Source: JAJPKK01 sp963800215 (GTDB lineage Bacteria; Pseudomonadota; Alphaproteobacteria; Rhizobiales; Xanthobacteraceae). From it: a DNA stretch of 64,000 nucleotides. The position numbers and the translations under genes were made by a program. The notes under the pieces were generated by a model. It was not told the origin of the DNA. It did not search any database and was given only the letters and a program-made list of their open reading frames with translations. Location of the stretch: positions 165,096 through 229,095 of the forward strand of contig CAWCZY010000002.1 in the NCBI GenBank assembly GCA_963800215.1, given 5' to 3'. Below, one piece after another: positions 18,391 through 26,315 of the stretch (position 1 is the first letter of the stretch; each line of letters starts with the position of its first letter).

Positions 18391-19347
18391 TCACAGCTTG
18401 CGCAACGCCACTTCCTGGACGGTGTGGCTTGCCGCCTTCTTGAGAATGAGATCGCCGCGCTGGCGGGTCGGCAGGATGTTCTCGTGCAGATTGACCAGAT
18501 TGATCCGGGTCCAGATCGAGGTCGCGGTCTTGACCGCTTCTTCGTCGGTGAGTTGCGAATAGCGGTGGAAATAGGACTTGGGGTCGCGGAACGCGGTCTC
18601 GCGCAGCGCCAGGAAGCGCTGGACATACCACTGTTTGAGCACGTCCTCGTCGGCGTCGAGATAGACCGAGAAATCGAAGAAGTCCGATACGAACGGGATC
18701 TCCTTGCCATCCCGGGGCAGGCGTCCGGTCTGCAGCACGTTCAGTCCTTCGACGATCAGAATCTCCGGGCGGTCGATCTCGACCCAGTGATTGGGCATCA
18801 CGTCATAGACGAGATGGGAATAGACCGGCGCCCGGACCGGCCGCCGCCCGGCCTTGATGTCGGAGAGAAACCGCAGCAGCGCAGGCAGATCGTAGCTTTC
18901 CGGGAACCCCTTGCGCTCCATCAGGTTTTCGCGCTCGAGCACCGCGTTGGGAAAGAGAAAGCCGTCGGTGGTGATGAGATCGACCTTGGGCACATTGGGC
19001 CAGCGCGCCAGCAGCGCCTGCAGCACGCGCGCCGTCGTCGACTTGCCCACCGCGACCGAGCCGGCGACGCCGATCACATAGGGCATCTTGGCATCCGAGG
19101 TCGCGATGAAGCGCTGCTGGGCCCGGAACAGGCGCTGGGTCGCCGCGACATATAGCGAGAGCAGGCGCGACAGCGGCAGATAGATGTCCTCGATCTCCGC
19201 GATGTCGAGGCGATCGTGCAGCGAGCGCAGCCGGGTCACTTCGTCCGACGTGAGCGTCATCGGGGTGTCTTCGCGGCGCGCCGCCCACTCGGCCCGCGAG
19301 AACACGTGATAAGGCGAAAGCCCGTCTTCGATTCGTTGTTCCATCAA
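18391..19347 (-). CDS. coaA: Pantothenate kinase type I
   Basis: This 318-aa protein phosphorylates pantothenate with ATP, the first and regulated step of coenzyme A synthesis in the cytoplasm. The P-loop GSVAVGKST lies at residues 96-104, and family markers include VDLITTDGFLFPN, ERKGFPESYD, PVYSHLVYDV and ILIVEGLNVLQ. Length and motifs are those of the prokaryotic type I enzyme. It is the last gene of the leftward histidine operon, starting 16 bases after the hisE stop, a placement usual in Hyphomicrobiales. Confidence 0.96.
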   Translation of the reverse strand: MMEQRIEDGLSPYHVFSRAEWAARREDTPMTLTSDEVTRLRSLHDRLDIAEIEDIYLPLSRLLSLYVAATQRLFRAQQRFIATSDAKMPYVIGVAGSVAVGKSTTARVLQALLARWPNVPKVDLITTDGFLFPNAVLERENLMERKGFPESYDLPALLRFLSDIKAGRRPVRAPVYSHLVYDVMPNHWVEIDRPEILIVEGLNVLQTGRLPRDGKEIPFVSDFFDFSVYLDADEDVLKQWYVQRFLALRETAFRDPKSYFHRYSQLTDEEAVKTATSIWTRINLVNLHENILPTRQRGDLILKKAASHTVQEVALRKL

Positions 19348-19363
19348 GACATCCGTGCCGGGT

Positions 19364-19687
19364 TCAGCCGCCTTTGCGCGAGGACTTTTCCTGCAGTCCG
19401 GTCTGGCTGGCGCGGGCGCCGAGCACGGCCTCGACCTCGGACAGCTTGATGTCGCGCGCCTTGAGGACCACGAGCAGGTGGTACATGAGATCGGCGGTCT
19501 CCTCGATCAGCCGCTCGCGGCTTTCGACCACCGAGGCGAGCGCGAGTTCGACCGCCTCCTCGCCGAGCTTTTTGGCGCATTGGGCGACGCCGCGATCCAG
19601 CAGCTTGCGCGTGTAGGACACGTCGGCGTCGGCGATCGCGCGCTCGTCGACGCGGCGTTCCAGATCGTAAATGGTGAATTTGTCCAT
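19364..19687 (-). CDS. hisE: Phosphoribosyl-ATP pyrophosphatase
   Basis: HisE removes pyrophosphate from phosphoribosyl-ATP, step two of histidine synthesis. The 107-aa protein starts MDKFTIYDLERRV; I chose this ATG rather than one 18 bases upstream because AAGGGG precedes it at good spacing and the length is then typical. The metal-binding acidic helices are seen in KLGEEAVELAL and ERLIEETADLMYHLLVVL. It is not fused to HisI. The gene sits between hisF and coaA in the same operon. Confidence 0.95.
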   Translation of the reverse strand: MDKFTIYDLERRVDERAIADADVSYTRKLLDRGVAQCAKKLGEEAVELALASVVESRERLIEETADLMYHLLVVLKARDIKLSEVEAVLGARASQTGLQEKSSRKGG

Positions 19688-19729
19688 GGTCGTTCCCCTT
19701 AACATCTCGCATGGCGCGCGGATAGGCGT

Positions 19730-20506
19730 TCAAACATCCAGGCGCATCGCGAGGCCGGTGCCGGCCATATAGGTCTTGGCTTCCCGAATCGAATATTCGC
19801 CGAAATGAAAAATCGACGCCGCCAGGACGGCGGCGGCATGGCCGTCCCGGACGCCGGCGACGAGATGATCGAGCGTGCCGACGCCGCCAGAGGCGATCAC
19901 CGGCACGGTCACGGCATCGGCGACCGCCCGGGTCAGCGTGATGTCGAAGCCCGCGCGGGTGCCGTCGCGGTCCATCGACGTGAGTAGGATTTCGCCGGCG
20001 CCGAGCGCGACGACTTCGCGCGCATAGGCGATTGCGTCCAGGCCGGTCGGTTTGCGGCCGCCATGGGTGAAGATGTCCCAGCGCTCCGGTGCGCCGGGCG
20101 GCGATACCTTCTTGGCATCGATCGCCACCACGATGCACTGATCGCCGAATTTCTCCGCCGCCTCCCTGACGAATTCACGCCGGTCGACCGCCGCGGTGTT
20201 GATGGAGACCTTGTCGGCGCCGGACTGCAGCAGGGCGCGGATATCGGCGATGGTGCGTACCCCGCCGCCGACCGTGAGCGGCATGAAGCAGGCCTCCGCG
20301 GTGCGGCGGACGACATCGAGGATGATGCCGCGGTTCTCGTGGCTCGCGGTGATGTCGAGAAAGCACAATTCGTCGGCGCCCGCCGCGTCGTAGGCGATGG
20401 CGGCTTCCACGGGATCGCCGGCGTCGCGCAGGTCGATGAAGTTGATGCCCTTGACCACCCGGCCGTCCTTGACGTCGAGGCAGGGAATGACGCGGACCTT
20501 CAGCAT
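19730..20506 (-). CDS. hisF: Imidazole glycerol phosphate synthase, cyclase subunit
   Basis: HisF joins PRFAR with ammonia from HisH to give imidazole glycerol phosphate and AICAR. The 258-aa TIM barrel has the catalytic Asp in VIPCLDVKDGRVVKG (Asp11) and a second Asp in LTSMDRDGTRAGFD, with phosphate loops VGGGVRT and IASGGVG. It follows hisA by 7 bases on the minus strand and works in complex with the HisH encoded two genes upstream. Confidence 0.97.
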   Translation of the reverse strand: MLKVRVIPCLDVKDGRVVKGINFIDLRDAGDPVEAAIAYDAAGADELCFLDITASHENRGIILDVVRRTAEACFMPLTVGGGVRTIADIRALLQSGADKVSINTAAVDRREFVREAAEKFGDQCIVVAIDAKKVSPPGAPERWDIFTHGGRKPTGLDAIAYAREVVALGAGEILLTSMDRDGTRAGFDITLTRAVADAVTVPVIASGGVGTLDHLVAGVRDGHAAAVLAASIFHFGEYSIREAKTYMAGTGLAMRLDV

Positions 20507-20513
20507 CGCGCCC

Positions 20514-21251
20514 TCATTGGGGCCGCGCGGCGCGGATCAGCCGCAGCGCCTGGCTGGCGTTGAGCCGGCCGTCATAGAGGGCGCGGCCGGCGATGGCGCC
20601 GGCCAGCTTGGCGGCGCGCGGCTCGAGCATCTTGCGGATGTCGTCGAGGGAGGCGAGGCCACCCGACGCGATCACCGGGATCGCAATGGCGTCCGCCAGC
20701 GCAATGGTGGCGTCGAGGTTGAGGCCCATGAGCAGCCCGTCACGGGAAATGTCGGTGTAGATGATCGCCGCGACGCCGGCATCCTCGAAACGCCGCGCGA
20801 TCTCCAGCGCGGAGAGTTCCGAGCTTTCCGCCCAGCCCTGGACCGCCACCTTGCCGTCGCGGGCATCGAGGCCGACCGCGATGCGGCCGGGAAAGGCGCG
20901 GGCAGCCGCCTTCACCAAGGCGGGATCGCGCACCGCGGCGGTGCCGATGATGGCGCGGTCGACGCCCTTTTCCAGCCAGCCGGCGATCACCGCCATGTCG
21001 CGCAGGCCGCCGCCGAGTTGCACCGGCAGAGGTACGCTTTCGATGATCCGCTCCACCGCCATCACATTGACCGGGCGGCCGGCAAACGCCGCATCGAGGT
21101 CGACGAGATGGAGGTATTCGAACCCCTCGGCTTCGAAGCTCTGCGCCTGGGAAGCGGGGTCGTGGTTGAATACCGTGGCGCGCGCCATGTCGCCTTGCTG
21201 CAGGCGCACGCAGACGCCGTCCTTTATGTCGATGGCCGGAAACAGGATCAA
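20514..21251 (-). CDS. hisA: Phosphoribosylformimino-AICAR-phosphate isomerase
   Basis: HisA catalyses the Amadori rearrangement of ProFAR to PRFAR. The 245-aa TIM barrel starts MILFPAIDIKDGVCVRLQQG with the catalytic Asp in AIDIKDG, and the second Asp is in YTDISRDGLLMG. Phosphate-binding turns QLGGGLR and IASGGLA are intact. It lies between hisH and hisF with short gaps, consistent with co-transcription. Confidence 0.97.
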   Translation of the reverse strand: MILFPAIDIKDGVCVRLQQGDMARATVFNHDPASQAQSFEAEGFEYLHLVDLDAAFAGRPVNVMAVERIIESVPLPVQLGGGLRDMAVIAGWLEKGVDRAIIGTAAVRDPALVKAAARAFPGRIAVGLDARDGKVAVQGWAESSELSALEIARRFEDAGVAAIIYTDISRDGLLMGLNLDATIALADAIAIPVIASGGLASLDDIRKMLEPRAAKLAGAIAGRALYDGRLNASQALRLIRAARPQ

Positions 21252-21294
21252 TGGCGTGGCTCTTCAGACCGTTGGTCCGCGCGTGGCCGCGCGG

Positions 21295-21945
21295 TCACGG
21301 TTTCCAGTCGAGGAAATTGGAGATCAAGGCAAGCCCAAGTTTCTGGCTCTTTTCCGGATGGAACTGGGTGCCGGCGTAATTCTCCCGGGCGACGAAGGCG
21401 GTGACCGGCCCGCCGTAGTCGGCATCGGCGACGAGATCGGCGCGGTCGGCCACTGCAAGGTGGTAGCTGTGTACGAAATAGGCGTGGAGTCCCCCGGGGC
21501 CGAGCGGAATGCCCGCGAACAGGGGATGCGGCTTTCTCTCGTCGAGCGTGTTCCAGCCCATATGCGGGATTTTCAGGCCGGGGTCGCCGGGCTCGATGCG
21601 GCATACTTCGCCGGCGATCCAGCCCAGGCCCTCGGTCACCTCGTATTCACGGCCGCGCTCGGCCAGGAGCTGCATGCCGACGCAAATGCCGAGGAAGGGC
21701 CGGCCGTGCCGGCGTACGGTTTCGGTCAGCGCCTCCACCATGCCGGGCAATGCGTCGAGGCCGCGCCGGCAGTCGGCGAAGGCGCCGACACCGGGCAGCA
21801 CCACGCGATCGGCGGCGCGGACCGCCTCGGGGTCGTTGGTCACCGCGATGGCGTCGGAATGGCCGCTCTCGCGTGCCGCCCGCTCGAACGCCTTGGCGGC
21901 CGAATGCAGGTTGCCGGAGCCGTAATCGATGATGGCAACGCTCAC
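21295..21945 (-). CDS. hisH: Imidazole glycerol phosphate synthase, glutaminase subunit
   Basis: HisH hydrolyses glutamine and channels ammonia to HisF. The start is a GTG at 21945 giving a protein that begins VSVAIIDYGSGNLHS; a longer frame exists upstream, but the GTG overlaps the preceding stop as GTGA and matches the family N-terminus. The class I amidotransferase triad is seen as Cys in FLGICVGMQLL and His/Glu in GTQFHPEKSQKLG, with the glycine-rich VLPGVGAF and the loop HMGWN. The length is 216 aa, typical. Confidence 0.96.
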   Translation of the reverse strand: MSVAIIDYGSGNLHSAAKAFERAARESGHSDAIAVTNDPEAVRAADRVVLPGVGAFADCRRGLDALPGMVEALTETVRRHGRPFLGICVGMQLLAERGREYEVTEGLGWIAGEVCRIEPGDPGLKIPHMGWNTLDERKPHPLFAGIPLGPGGLHAYFVHSYHLAVADRADLVADADYGGPVTAFVARENYAGTQFHPEKSQKLGLALISNFLDWKP

Positions 21946-22415
21946 CGGCCCCCTCCGGGCTCCGGAAACAGGCCGATCACGCCCGCGCTGGAGACCGGTG
22001 CGTAGGGCGGCGGCGGCGGCATCGCGCTCTCGGCCGACCATGAATCGAAGAAGCGGCGTTCCGCCATTTCGAGATCATCCGCGATGACGATGCCGCGGTC
22101 GCGCCAGCCCCGCCGCAGCAGGGTCCAGCGCCGCATGCTCGCCGCCTCGATGCCGACCAGCAGCGCAATGAGGAAAAGCACCATAGAACGTACCGGCGAC
22201 GCTATTCCGAGGCGCAGCAAGCCGAACTCGATGAGTCCGAGGACGATCAGGTAGATGATCAGCACCAGCCACAACCGCCGCCAGATCATCCATAGCGGGC
22301 CGAACAGGAACGCCGCCCAGTTGAACCGTTCGCGCAGGAACACGCACCTTTCGGCGTGGTCGGCAGCGGAGCGGCCCGCACGCGCCGGAGGCTCGAACAC
22401 CGCGAAAGCTGGCAT
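21942..22415 (-). CDS. DUF2628 membrane protein
   Basis: This 157-aa protein has three probable membrane helices (AAFLFGPLWMIWRRLWLVL, IIYLIVLGLIEFGLL, VLFLIALLVGIEAA). The N-terminal ERFNWAAFLFGPLWMIWRRL is the hallmark of DUF2628. The C-terminal tail is cytoplasmic and proline-rich. Its stop overlaps the hisH start (GTGA), so it is translated with the histidine genes, an arrangement common in this order. No function is established. Confidence 0.85.
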   Translation of the reverse strand: MPAFAVFEPPARAGRSAADHAERCVFLRERFNWAAFLFGPLWMIWRRLWLVLIIYLIVLGLIEFGLLRLGIASPVRSMVLFLIALLVGIEAASMRRWTLLRRGWRDRGIVIADDLEMAERRFFDSWSAESAMPPPPPYAPVSSAGVIGLFPEPGGGR

Positions 22416-22493
22416 GGCATGATCCCGGATTTACGGCCGCGAGCCACCCGCAGGTGACCGGCGACGCCCCTGTTGAAAGCGAACGGCAGCCGC

Positions 22494-23087
22494 TCAGCCG
22501 CCGAGCGATCCCTTGGTCGAGGGCACCTCATCCTTGGCGCGTGGGTCGATCGCCACCGCCGCCCGCAGCGCCCGCGCGAGCCCTTTGAAGCAGGACTCCG
22601 ATATATGATGATCGTTGGTGCCGTAAAGGGTCTCCACATGCAGCGTGATCCCGGCGTTCATGGCGAAGGCCTGGAACCACTCCTGGACCAGTTCGGTATC
22701 GAAGGTGCCGATCTTGTCGCGGGCGAAAGCGGCCTTGAACACGAGGTAGGGCCGGCCGGAAATGTCGATGGCGACGCGGGTCAGCGCTTCGTCCATCGGC
22801 AGGTGCACGTCGGCATAGCGGGTGATGCCCTTCATGTCGCCCAGCGCCTGCTTTACCGCCTGTCCGAGCGCAATGCCGACATCCTCGGTGGTGTGATGAT
22901 GGTCGATGTGCAGGTCACCCGCGGCCTTCGCCGTGATGTCGATCCGGGAATGGCGGGACAGAAGGTCGAGCATATGGTCGAGGAAGCCGATCCCGGTCGC
23001 GATCGTGGCGTGGCCGCGGCCGTCGAGATCGACGGTCACCGAGACGTCGGTTTCCTTGGTGGCGCGCTTGACCGTTGCCGTGCGCAT
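22494..23087 (-). CDS. hisB: Imidazoleglycerol-phosphate dehydratase
   Basis: HisB dehydrates imidazole glycerol phosphate to imidazole acetol phosphate. The 197-aa enzyme is the monofunctional form, without the phosphatase domain of enteric HisB. The two manganese sites are visible as GFLDHMLDLLSRHSRID with DLHIDHHHTTEDVGI, and FFQAFA-like EWFQAFAMNAGITLHVETLY with NDHHISESCFKGLARA. It is the first gene of the operon hisB, DUF2628, hisH, hisA, hisF, hisE, coaA and diverges from hslV. Confidence 0.97.
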   Translation of the reverse strand: MRTATVKRATKETDVSVTVDLDGRGHATIATGIGFLDHMLDLLSRHSRIDITAKAAGDLHIDHHHTTEDVGIALGQAVKQALGDMKGITRYADVHLPMDEALTRVAIDISGRPYLVFKAAFARDKIGTFDTELVQEWFQAFAMNAGITLHVETLYGTNDHHISESCFKGLARALRAAVAIDPRAKDEVPSTKGSLGG

Positions 23088-23128
23088 ACGCGCTGTCTCC
23101 GAAGCTCAAACCCGGCCTTGTATCAGGG

Positions 23129-23144
23129 GGCGGGCGCGCCCGCC
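23129..23144. promoter_or_regulatory. 16-bp perfect palindrome between hisB and hslV
   Basis: GGCGGGCGCGCCCGCC is a perfect inverted repeat in the 163-base divergent intergenic region. It could be an operator or a hairpin in the leader of hslV. In very GC-rich DNA such palindromes also arise by chance. No clear sigma-32 promoter was identified. Confidence 0.3.
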
Positions 23145-23250
23145 ACTGCCGCCATGGCAAAGGATTAATCAATGCCCGCAGGGCCGCCACCGGCCCACCG
23201 CGCGCCCGATTTGCGTTGCGCCGGGCGAGTGCCTAAATCAGGGCTCCCAT

Positions 23251-23817
23251 ATGAGAGCGCTGTCCATGCAGTCCCCGCAGTCCGATAGTTGGCACGCCAC
23301 CACGATCCTGACCGTCCGCAAGGGCGGCGTGGTCGCCGTCGGCGGCGACGGCCAGGTGTCGATCGGCCAGACCATCGTCAAGGCCAACGCCAAGAAGGTC
23401 CGCCGGCTCGCCAAGGGCGACGTGATCGGCGGCTTCGCCGGCGCCACCGCCGATGCCTTTACCCTGTTCGAGCGCCTCGAAGCCAAGCTCGAGCAATATC
23501 CCGGGCAGCTCATGCGCGCGGCGGTGGAGCTTGCCAAGGACTGGCGGACCGACCGCTATCTGCGCCGCCTGGAAGCGATGATGATCGTGGCCGACGCCCG
23601 CATCTCCCTGGTGCTGACCGGCACCGGGGACGTGCTGGAGCCGGAGAACGGCGTCATGGGCATCGGGTCCGGCGGCAATTACGCCCTCGCCGCGGCGCGC
23701 GCGCTGGTCGACACCGACATGGAAGCCGAGGCGATAGTGCGCAAGGCGATGACGATCGCGGCGGAGATTTGCGTCTATACCAACCACAGTGTGACCGTCG
23801 AGACGCTGCAGGCCTGA
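23251..23817 (+). CDS. hslV: ATP-dependent protease peptidase subunit HslV
   Basis: HslV is the proteolytic ring of the HslVU (ClpQY) complex, which degrades misfolded proteins in the cytoplasm. The catalytic N-terminal Thr is exposed after processing of a propeptide: WHATTILTVRKGG puts it at residue 17 from the ATG at 23251 (a second Met at 23266 is also possible). Family markers are GGFAGATADAFTLFERLE, KDWRTDRYLRRLEAMMIVAD and GIGSGGNYALAAARAL. hslU follows after 32 bases. The gene diverges from hisB. Confidence 0.96.
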   Translation: MRALSMQSPQSDSWHATTILTVRKGGVVAVGGDGQVSIGQTIVKANAKKVRRLAKGDVIGGFAGATADAFTLFERLEAKLEQYPGQLMRAAVELAKDWRTDRYLRRLEAMMIVADARISLVLTGTGDVLEPENGVMGIGSGGNYALAAARALVDTDMEAEAIVRKAMTIAAEICVYTNHSVTVETLQA

Positions 23818-23849
23818 TCCCCGCGCGCTGCGGACGGCGAGAAAGACCC

Positions 23850-25157
23850 ATGACCGATTTTTCCCCTCGCGAAATCGTCTCCGAGCTCGACCGCTATATC
23901 ATCGGCCAGGGCGACGCCAAGCGCGCGGTCGCGATCGCGCTGCGCAACCGCTGGCGCCGGCTCCAGCTCGACGACAAGCTGCGCGAAGAGGTGATGCCGA
24001 AGAACATCCTGATGATCGGGCCGACCGGCGTCGGCAAGACCGAGATCTCGCGCCGGCTGGCCAAGCTCGCCGGCGCCCCCTTCCTCAAGGTCGAGGCGAC
24101 CAAATTCACCGAGGTCGGCTATGTCGGCCGCGACGTCGAGCAGATCGTGCGCGACCTCGTCGAAGTCGCGATCGGGCTGACCCGGGAAAAAAAGCGCAAG
24201 GATGTCCGGGTCCGCGCCCACAGCGCCGCCGAGGACCGCGTCGTCGACGCGCTGGTCGGCCCCACCGCCAGCGCCTCCACCAAGGATAGCTTTCGCAAGA
24301 AGCTGCGCGCCGGCGATCTCGACGACAAGGAGATCGAAGTCGAGCTGCAAGCCTCCGGCGGCGGCATGCCGATGTTCGAGATTCCCGGCATGCCCGGCGC
24401 CCAGATGGGCGCGATCTCGATCGGCGACATTTTCGGCAAGCTCGGCGGCAACCGCACCAAGACCCGCCGGCTCACGGTGAAGGAGTCCTACGAGGTGCTG
24501 GTCAACGAGGAGTCCGACAAGCTGCTAGACCAGGACCAACTGGTGCAGGAGGCGATCCGGGCGGTCGAGAACAACGGCATCGTGTTCCTCGACGAGATCG
24601 ACAAGATCTGCGTACGCGACGGCAGGGCCGGTGCCGACGTGTCGCGGGAAGGTGTGCAGCGCGACCTGCTGCCGCTGATCGAAGGCACCACGGTGTCGAC
24701 CAAGCACGGCGCGGTGAAGACCGACCATGTGCTGTTCATCGCGTCCGGCGCTTTTCACATCGCCAAGCCCTCCGACCTGCTGCCGGAGCTGCAGGGCCGC
24801 CTGCCGATCCGGGTCGAGCTCAAGCCGCTCACCCGCGAGGACCTCAAGCGCATCCTCACCGAGCCGGAGGCGTCGCTGATCAAGCAATATGTGGCACTGA
24901 TCGCGACCGAAGGGGTGACGCTGGAATTCACCGCGGATTCGATCGACGCCATCGCCGACATTGCGGTCTCGGTGAATTCGACGGTGGAGAACATCGGCGC
25001 GCGGCGGCTGCAGACGGTGATGGAGCGCGTGCTCGACGACATCTCGTTCGGTGCACCCGACCGCTCCGGCGAATCGGTGACCATCGACGCCGAATACGTG
25101 CGAAGCCGCGTCGCCGACCTCGCCAAGAACGCGGATTTGAGCCGGTTCATCTTGTGA
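23850..25157 (+). CDS. hslU: ATP-dependent protease ATPase subunit HslU
   Basis: HslU unfolds substrates and feeds them to HslV. The 435-aa protein starts MTDFSPREIVSELDRYIIGQ. It has Walker A GPTGVGKTEISRRLA, the pore motif GYVGRDVEQIVRDL, the inserted I domain (residues about 110-240), Walker B GIVFLDEIDKI, sensor region IEGTTVSTKHGAVKTDHVLF and the C-terminal RFIL tail that docks in HslV. Length and motifs are complete with no frame break. Confidence 0.97.
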   Translation: MTDFSPREIVSELDRYIIGQGDAKRAVAIALRNRWRRLQLDDKLREEVMPKNILMIGPTGVGKTEISRRLAKLAGAPFLKVEATKFTEVGYVGRDVEQIVRDLVEVAIGLTREKKRKDVRVRAHSAAEDRVVDALVGPTASASTKDSFRKKLRAGDLDDKEIEVELQASGGGMPMFEIPGMPGAQMGAISIGDIFGKLGGNRTKTRRLTVKESYEVLVNEESDKLLDQDQLVQEAIRAVENNGIVFLDEIDKICVRDGRAGADVSREGVQRDLLPLIEGTTVSTKHGAVKTDHVLFIASGAFHIAKPSDLLPELQGRLPIRVELKPLTREDLKRILTEPEASLIKQYVALIATEGVTLEFTADSIDAIADIAVSVNSTVENIGARRLQTVMERVLDDISFGAPDRSGESVTIDAEYVRSRVADLAKNADLSRFIL

Positions 25158-25219
25158 GGATGGCGGGACTTGCGCCGCGAAGGCGTCGGATCAATTGATT
25201 GCTGCGTGGCCATGCCGCA

Positions 25220-25654
25220 TCAGAACCAGCGCTTCCCGGTTATCTCCATCCGCGCACGCTGACCGCGCAGCAGGTCCTCAACATCCTGACGTACACCAAG
25301 CTTTTCCACTTCCGGATGAAGCCACAGCCCGTCGACGATGCGACCACCGCCCATCCCGCCGGCCACAGCTCCCGCGCTCGGCACGATCTCATAAAACACG
25401 CGCGCCATATTGGGATCAGCCCAGCACATCGCGTCAATGTCGGCTAGAAGTTGGTTGAGCGACGCTTGGCCACAGCTGACGTTGCGGACTGGAATTGTGA
25501 GATAGATCGTACCTCCATCATCGCCTTGCATGATCACGACGCTATCGGAACGACTGCGTGCCTCTTCCAAGCTCTTAAAGGCGATGTATTCGCTGCCATG
25601 ACCCTCCGCCATCATCGACCGAAGTGAGCCGTTGTATTTGGGGAGCCATATCAT
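25220..25654 (-). CDS. Hypothetical protein (about 144 aa)
   Basis: A minus-strand frame with protein-like composition runs from an ATG at 25654 (MIWLPKYNGSLRSMMAEGHG) to 25220. It includes DSVVIMQGDDGGTIYLTIPV and MARVFYEIVPSAGAV. It lies 61 bases beyond the end of the smr gene on the same strand, and its base composition is less GC-rich than its neighbours, which may indicate transfer. The start is uncertain because the frame stays open upstream. No family or catalytic motif is recognised; the fold looks globular and cytoplasmic. Confidence 0.5.
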   Translation of the reverse strand: MIWLPKYNGSLRSMMAEGHGSEYIAFKSLEEARSRSDSVVIMQGDDGGTIYLTIPVRNVSCGQASLNQLLADIDAMCWADPNMARVFYEIVPSAGAVAGGMGGGRIVDGLWLHPEVEKLGVRQDVEDLLRGQRARMEITGKRWF

Positions 25655-25715
25655 CGAGCAATCCGGAGAATTCTCATCCTCAACGCGATATTTTTCTTTG
25701 TCGCTTGGTGACCCG

Positions 25716-26315
25716 CTACCCCCCGCGCCTCGCCTTGCGCAGTCGCACATAAAGAGCGCCTTCGCCGCCGTGGCCGACATGGGCGACATCGAAGCCGAGC
25801 ACGCAGGCGCGGAATTCCGGCAGGCCGAGCCACAGCGGCACTTGGCGCCGCAACACGCCGCGCTCGCCGCGGGCCACCGCGCCGGCGCTGCCCTTGCCGG
25901 TGATGACGAGCACGAACTTCGCCCCCTCGGCCTGATAACGGCGCAGAAAGTGCAGCAGGGCATCGTGGGCTTGCGCCTGGGTCATGCCGTGGAGGTCGAT
26001 GCGTCCGCCGATCGCGGTCTTGCCGCGGGCGAGCTGCTGCTTCTCCCGCCGCGCGATCGCGATCGTCGACGCCGGCGGCTTGGGATGGTGGGCAGCGGCC
26101 GGGGGCGGATGATCCGCCGCCGCTTTCCTCACCGGCCTTGCGGCTTGCGGAGGCGGTTTCGGCACGGCGACCATCGACACCCGCTTGCCGGCGCGAAGCG
26201 GCTTGATCGACCGCGCCACCGCCGACCACAGGCGTTCTTCCTCCTCGGTGAGGCGGCGGCGGCCCGTACGGGCCGATGCCTGCCACGTCGGCGCGATGGA
26301 TTTCTTCTCGCTCAT
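25716..26315 (-). CDS. Smr domain protein (Smr/MutS family)
   Basis: The 199-aa protein has a variable N-terminal half rich in Pro/Ala and a C-terminal Smr domain. Markers are GRIDLHGMTQAQAHDALLHF, FVLVITGKGSAGA with the TGKG-type loop, GVLRRQVPLWLGLPEF and GGEGALYVRLRK. Smr domains bind or nick nucleic acids; free-standing ones of this type have no settled role. The ATG at 26315 overlaps the mltA stop (ATGA), so the two are co-translated. Confidence 0.85.
   Translation of the reverse strand: MSEKKSIAPTWQASARTGRRRLTEEEERLWSAVARSIKPLRAGKRVSMVAVPKPPPQAARPVRKAAADHPPPAAAHHPKPPASTIAIARREKQQLARGKTAIGGRIDLHGMTQAQAHDALLHFLRRYQAEGAKFVLVITGKGSAGAVARGERGVLRRQVPLWLGLPEFRACVLGFDVAHVGHGGEGALYVRLRKARRGG

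Noticed and set aside
23145..23250. Possible heat-shock (sigma-32) promoter for hslV: TTGCG and CCTAAAT about 16 bases apart
   Set aside because: The match to the alphaproteobacterial RpoH consensus (CTTG at -35) is too weak to list as a feature.
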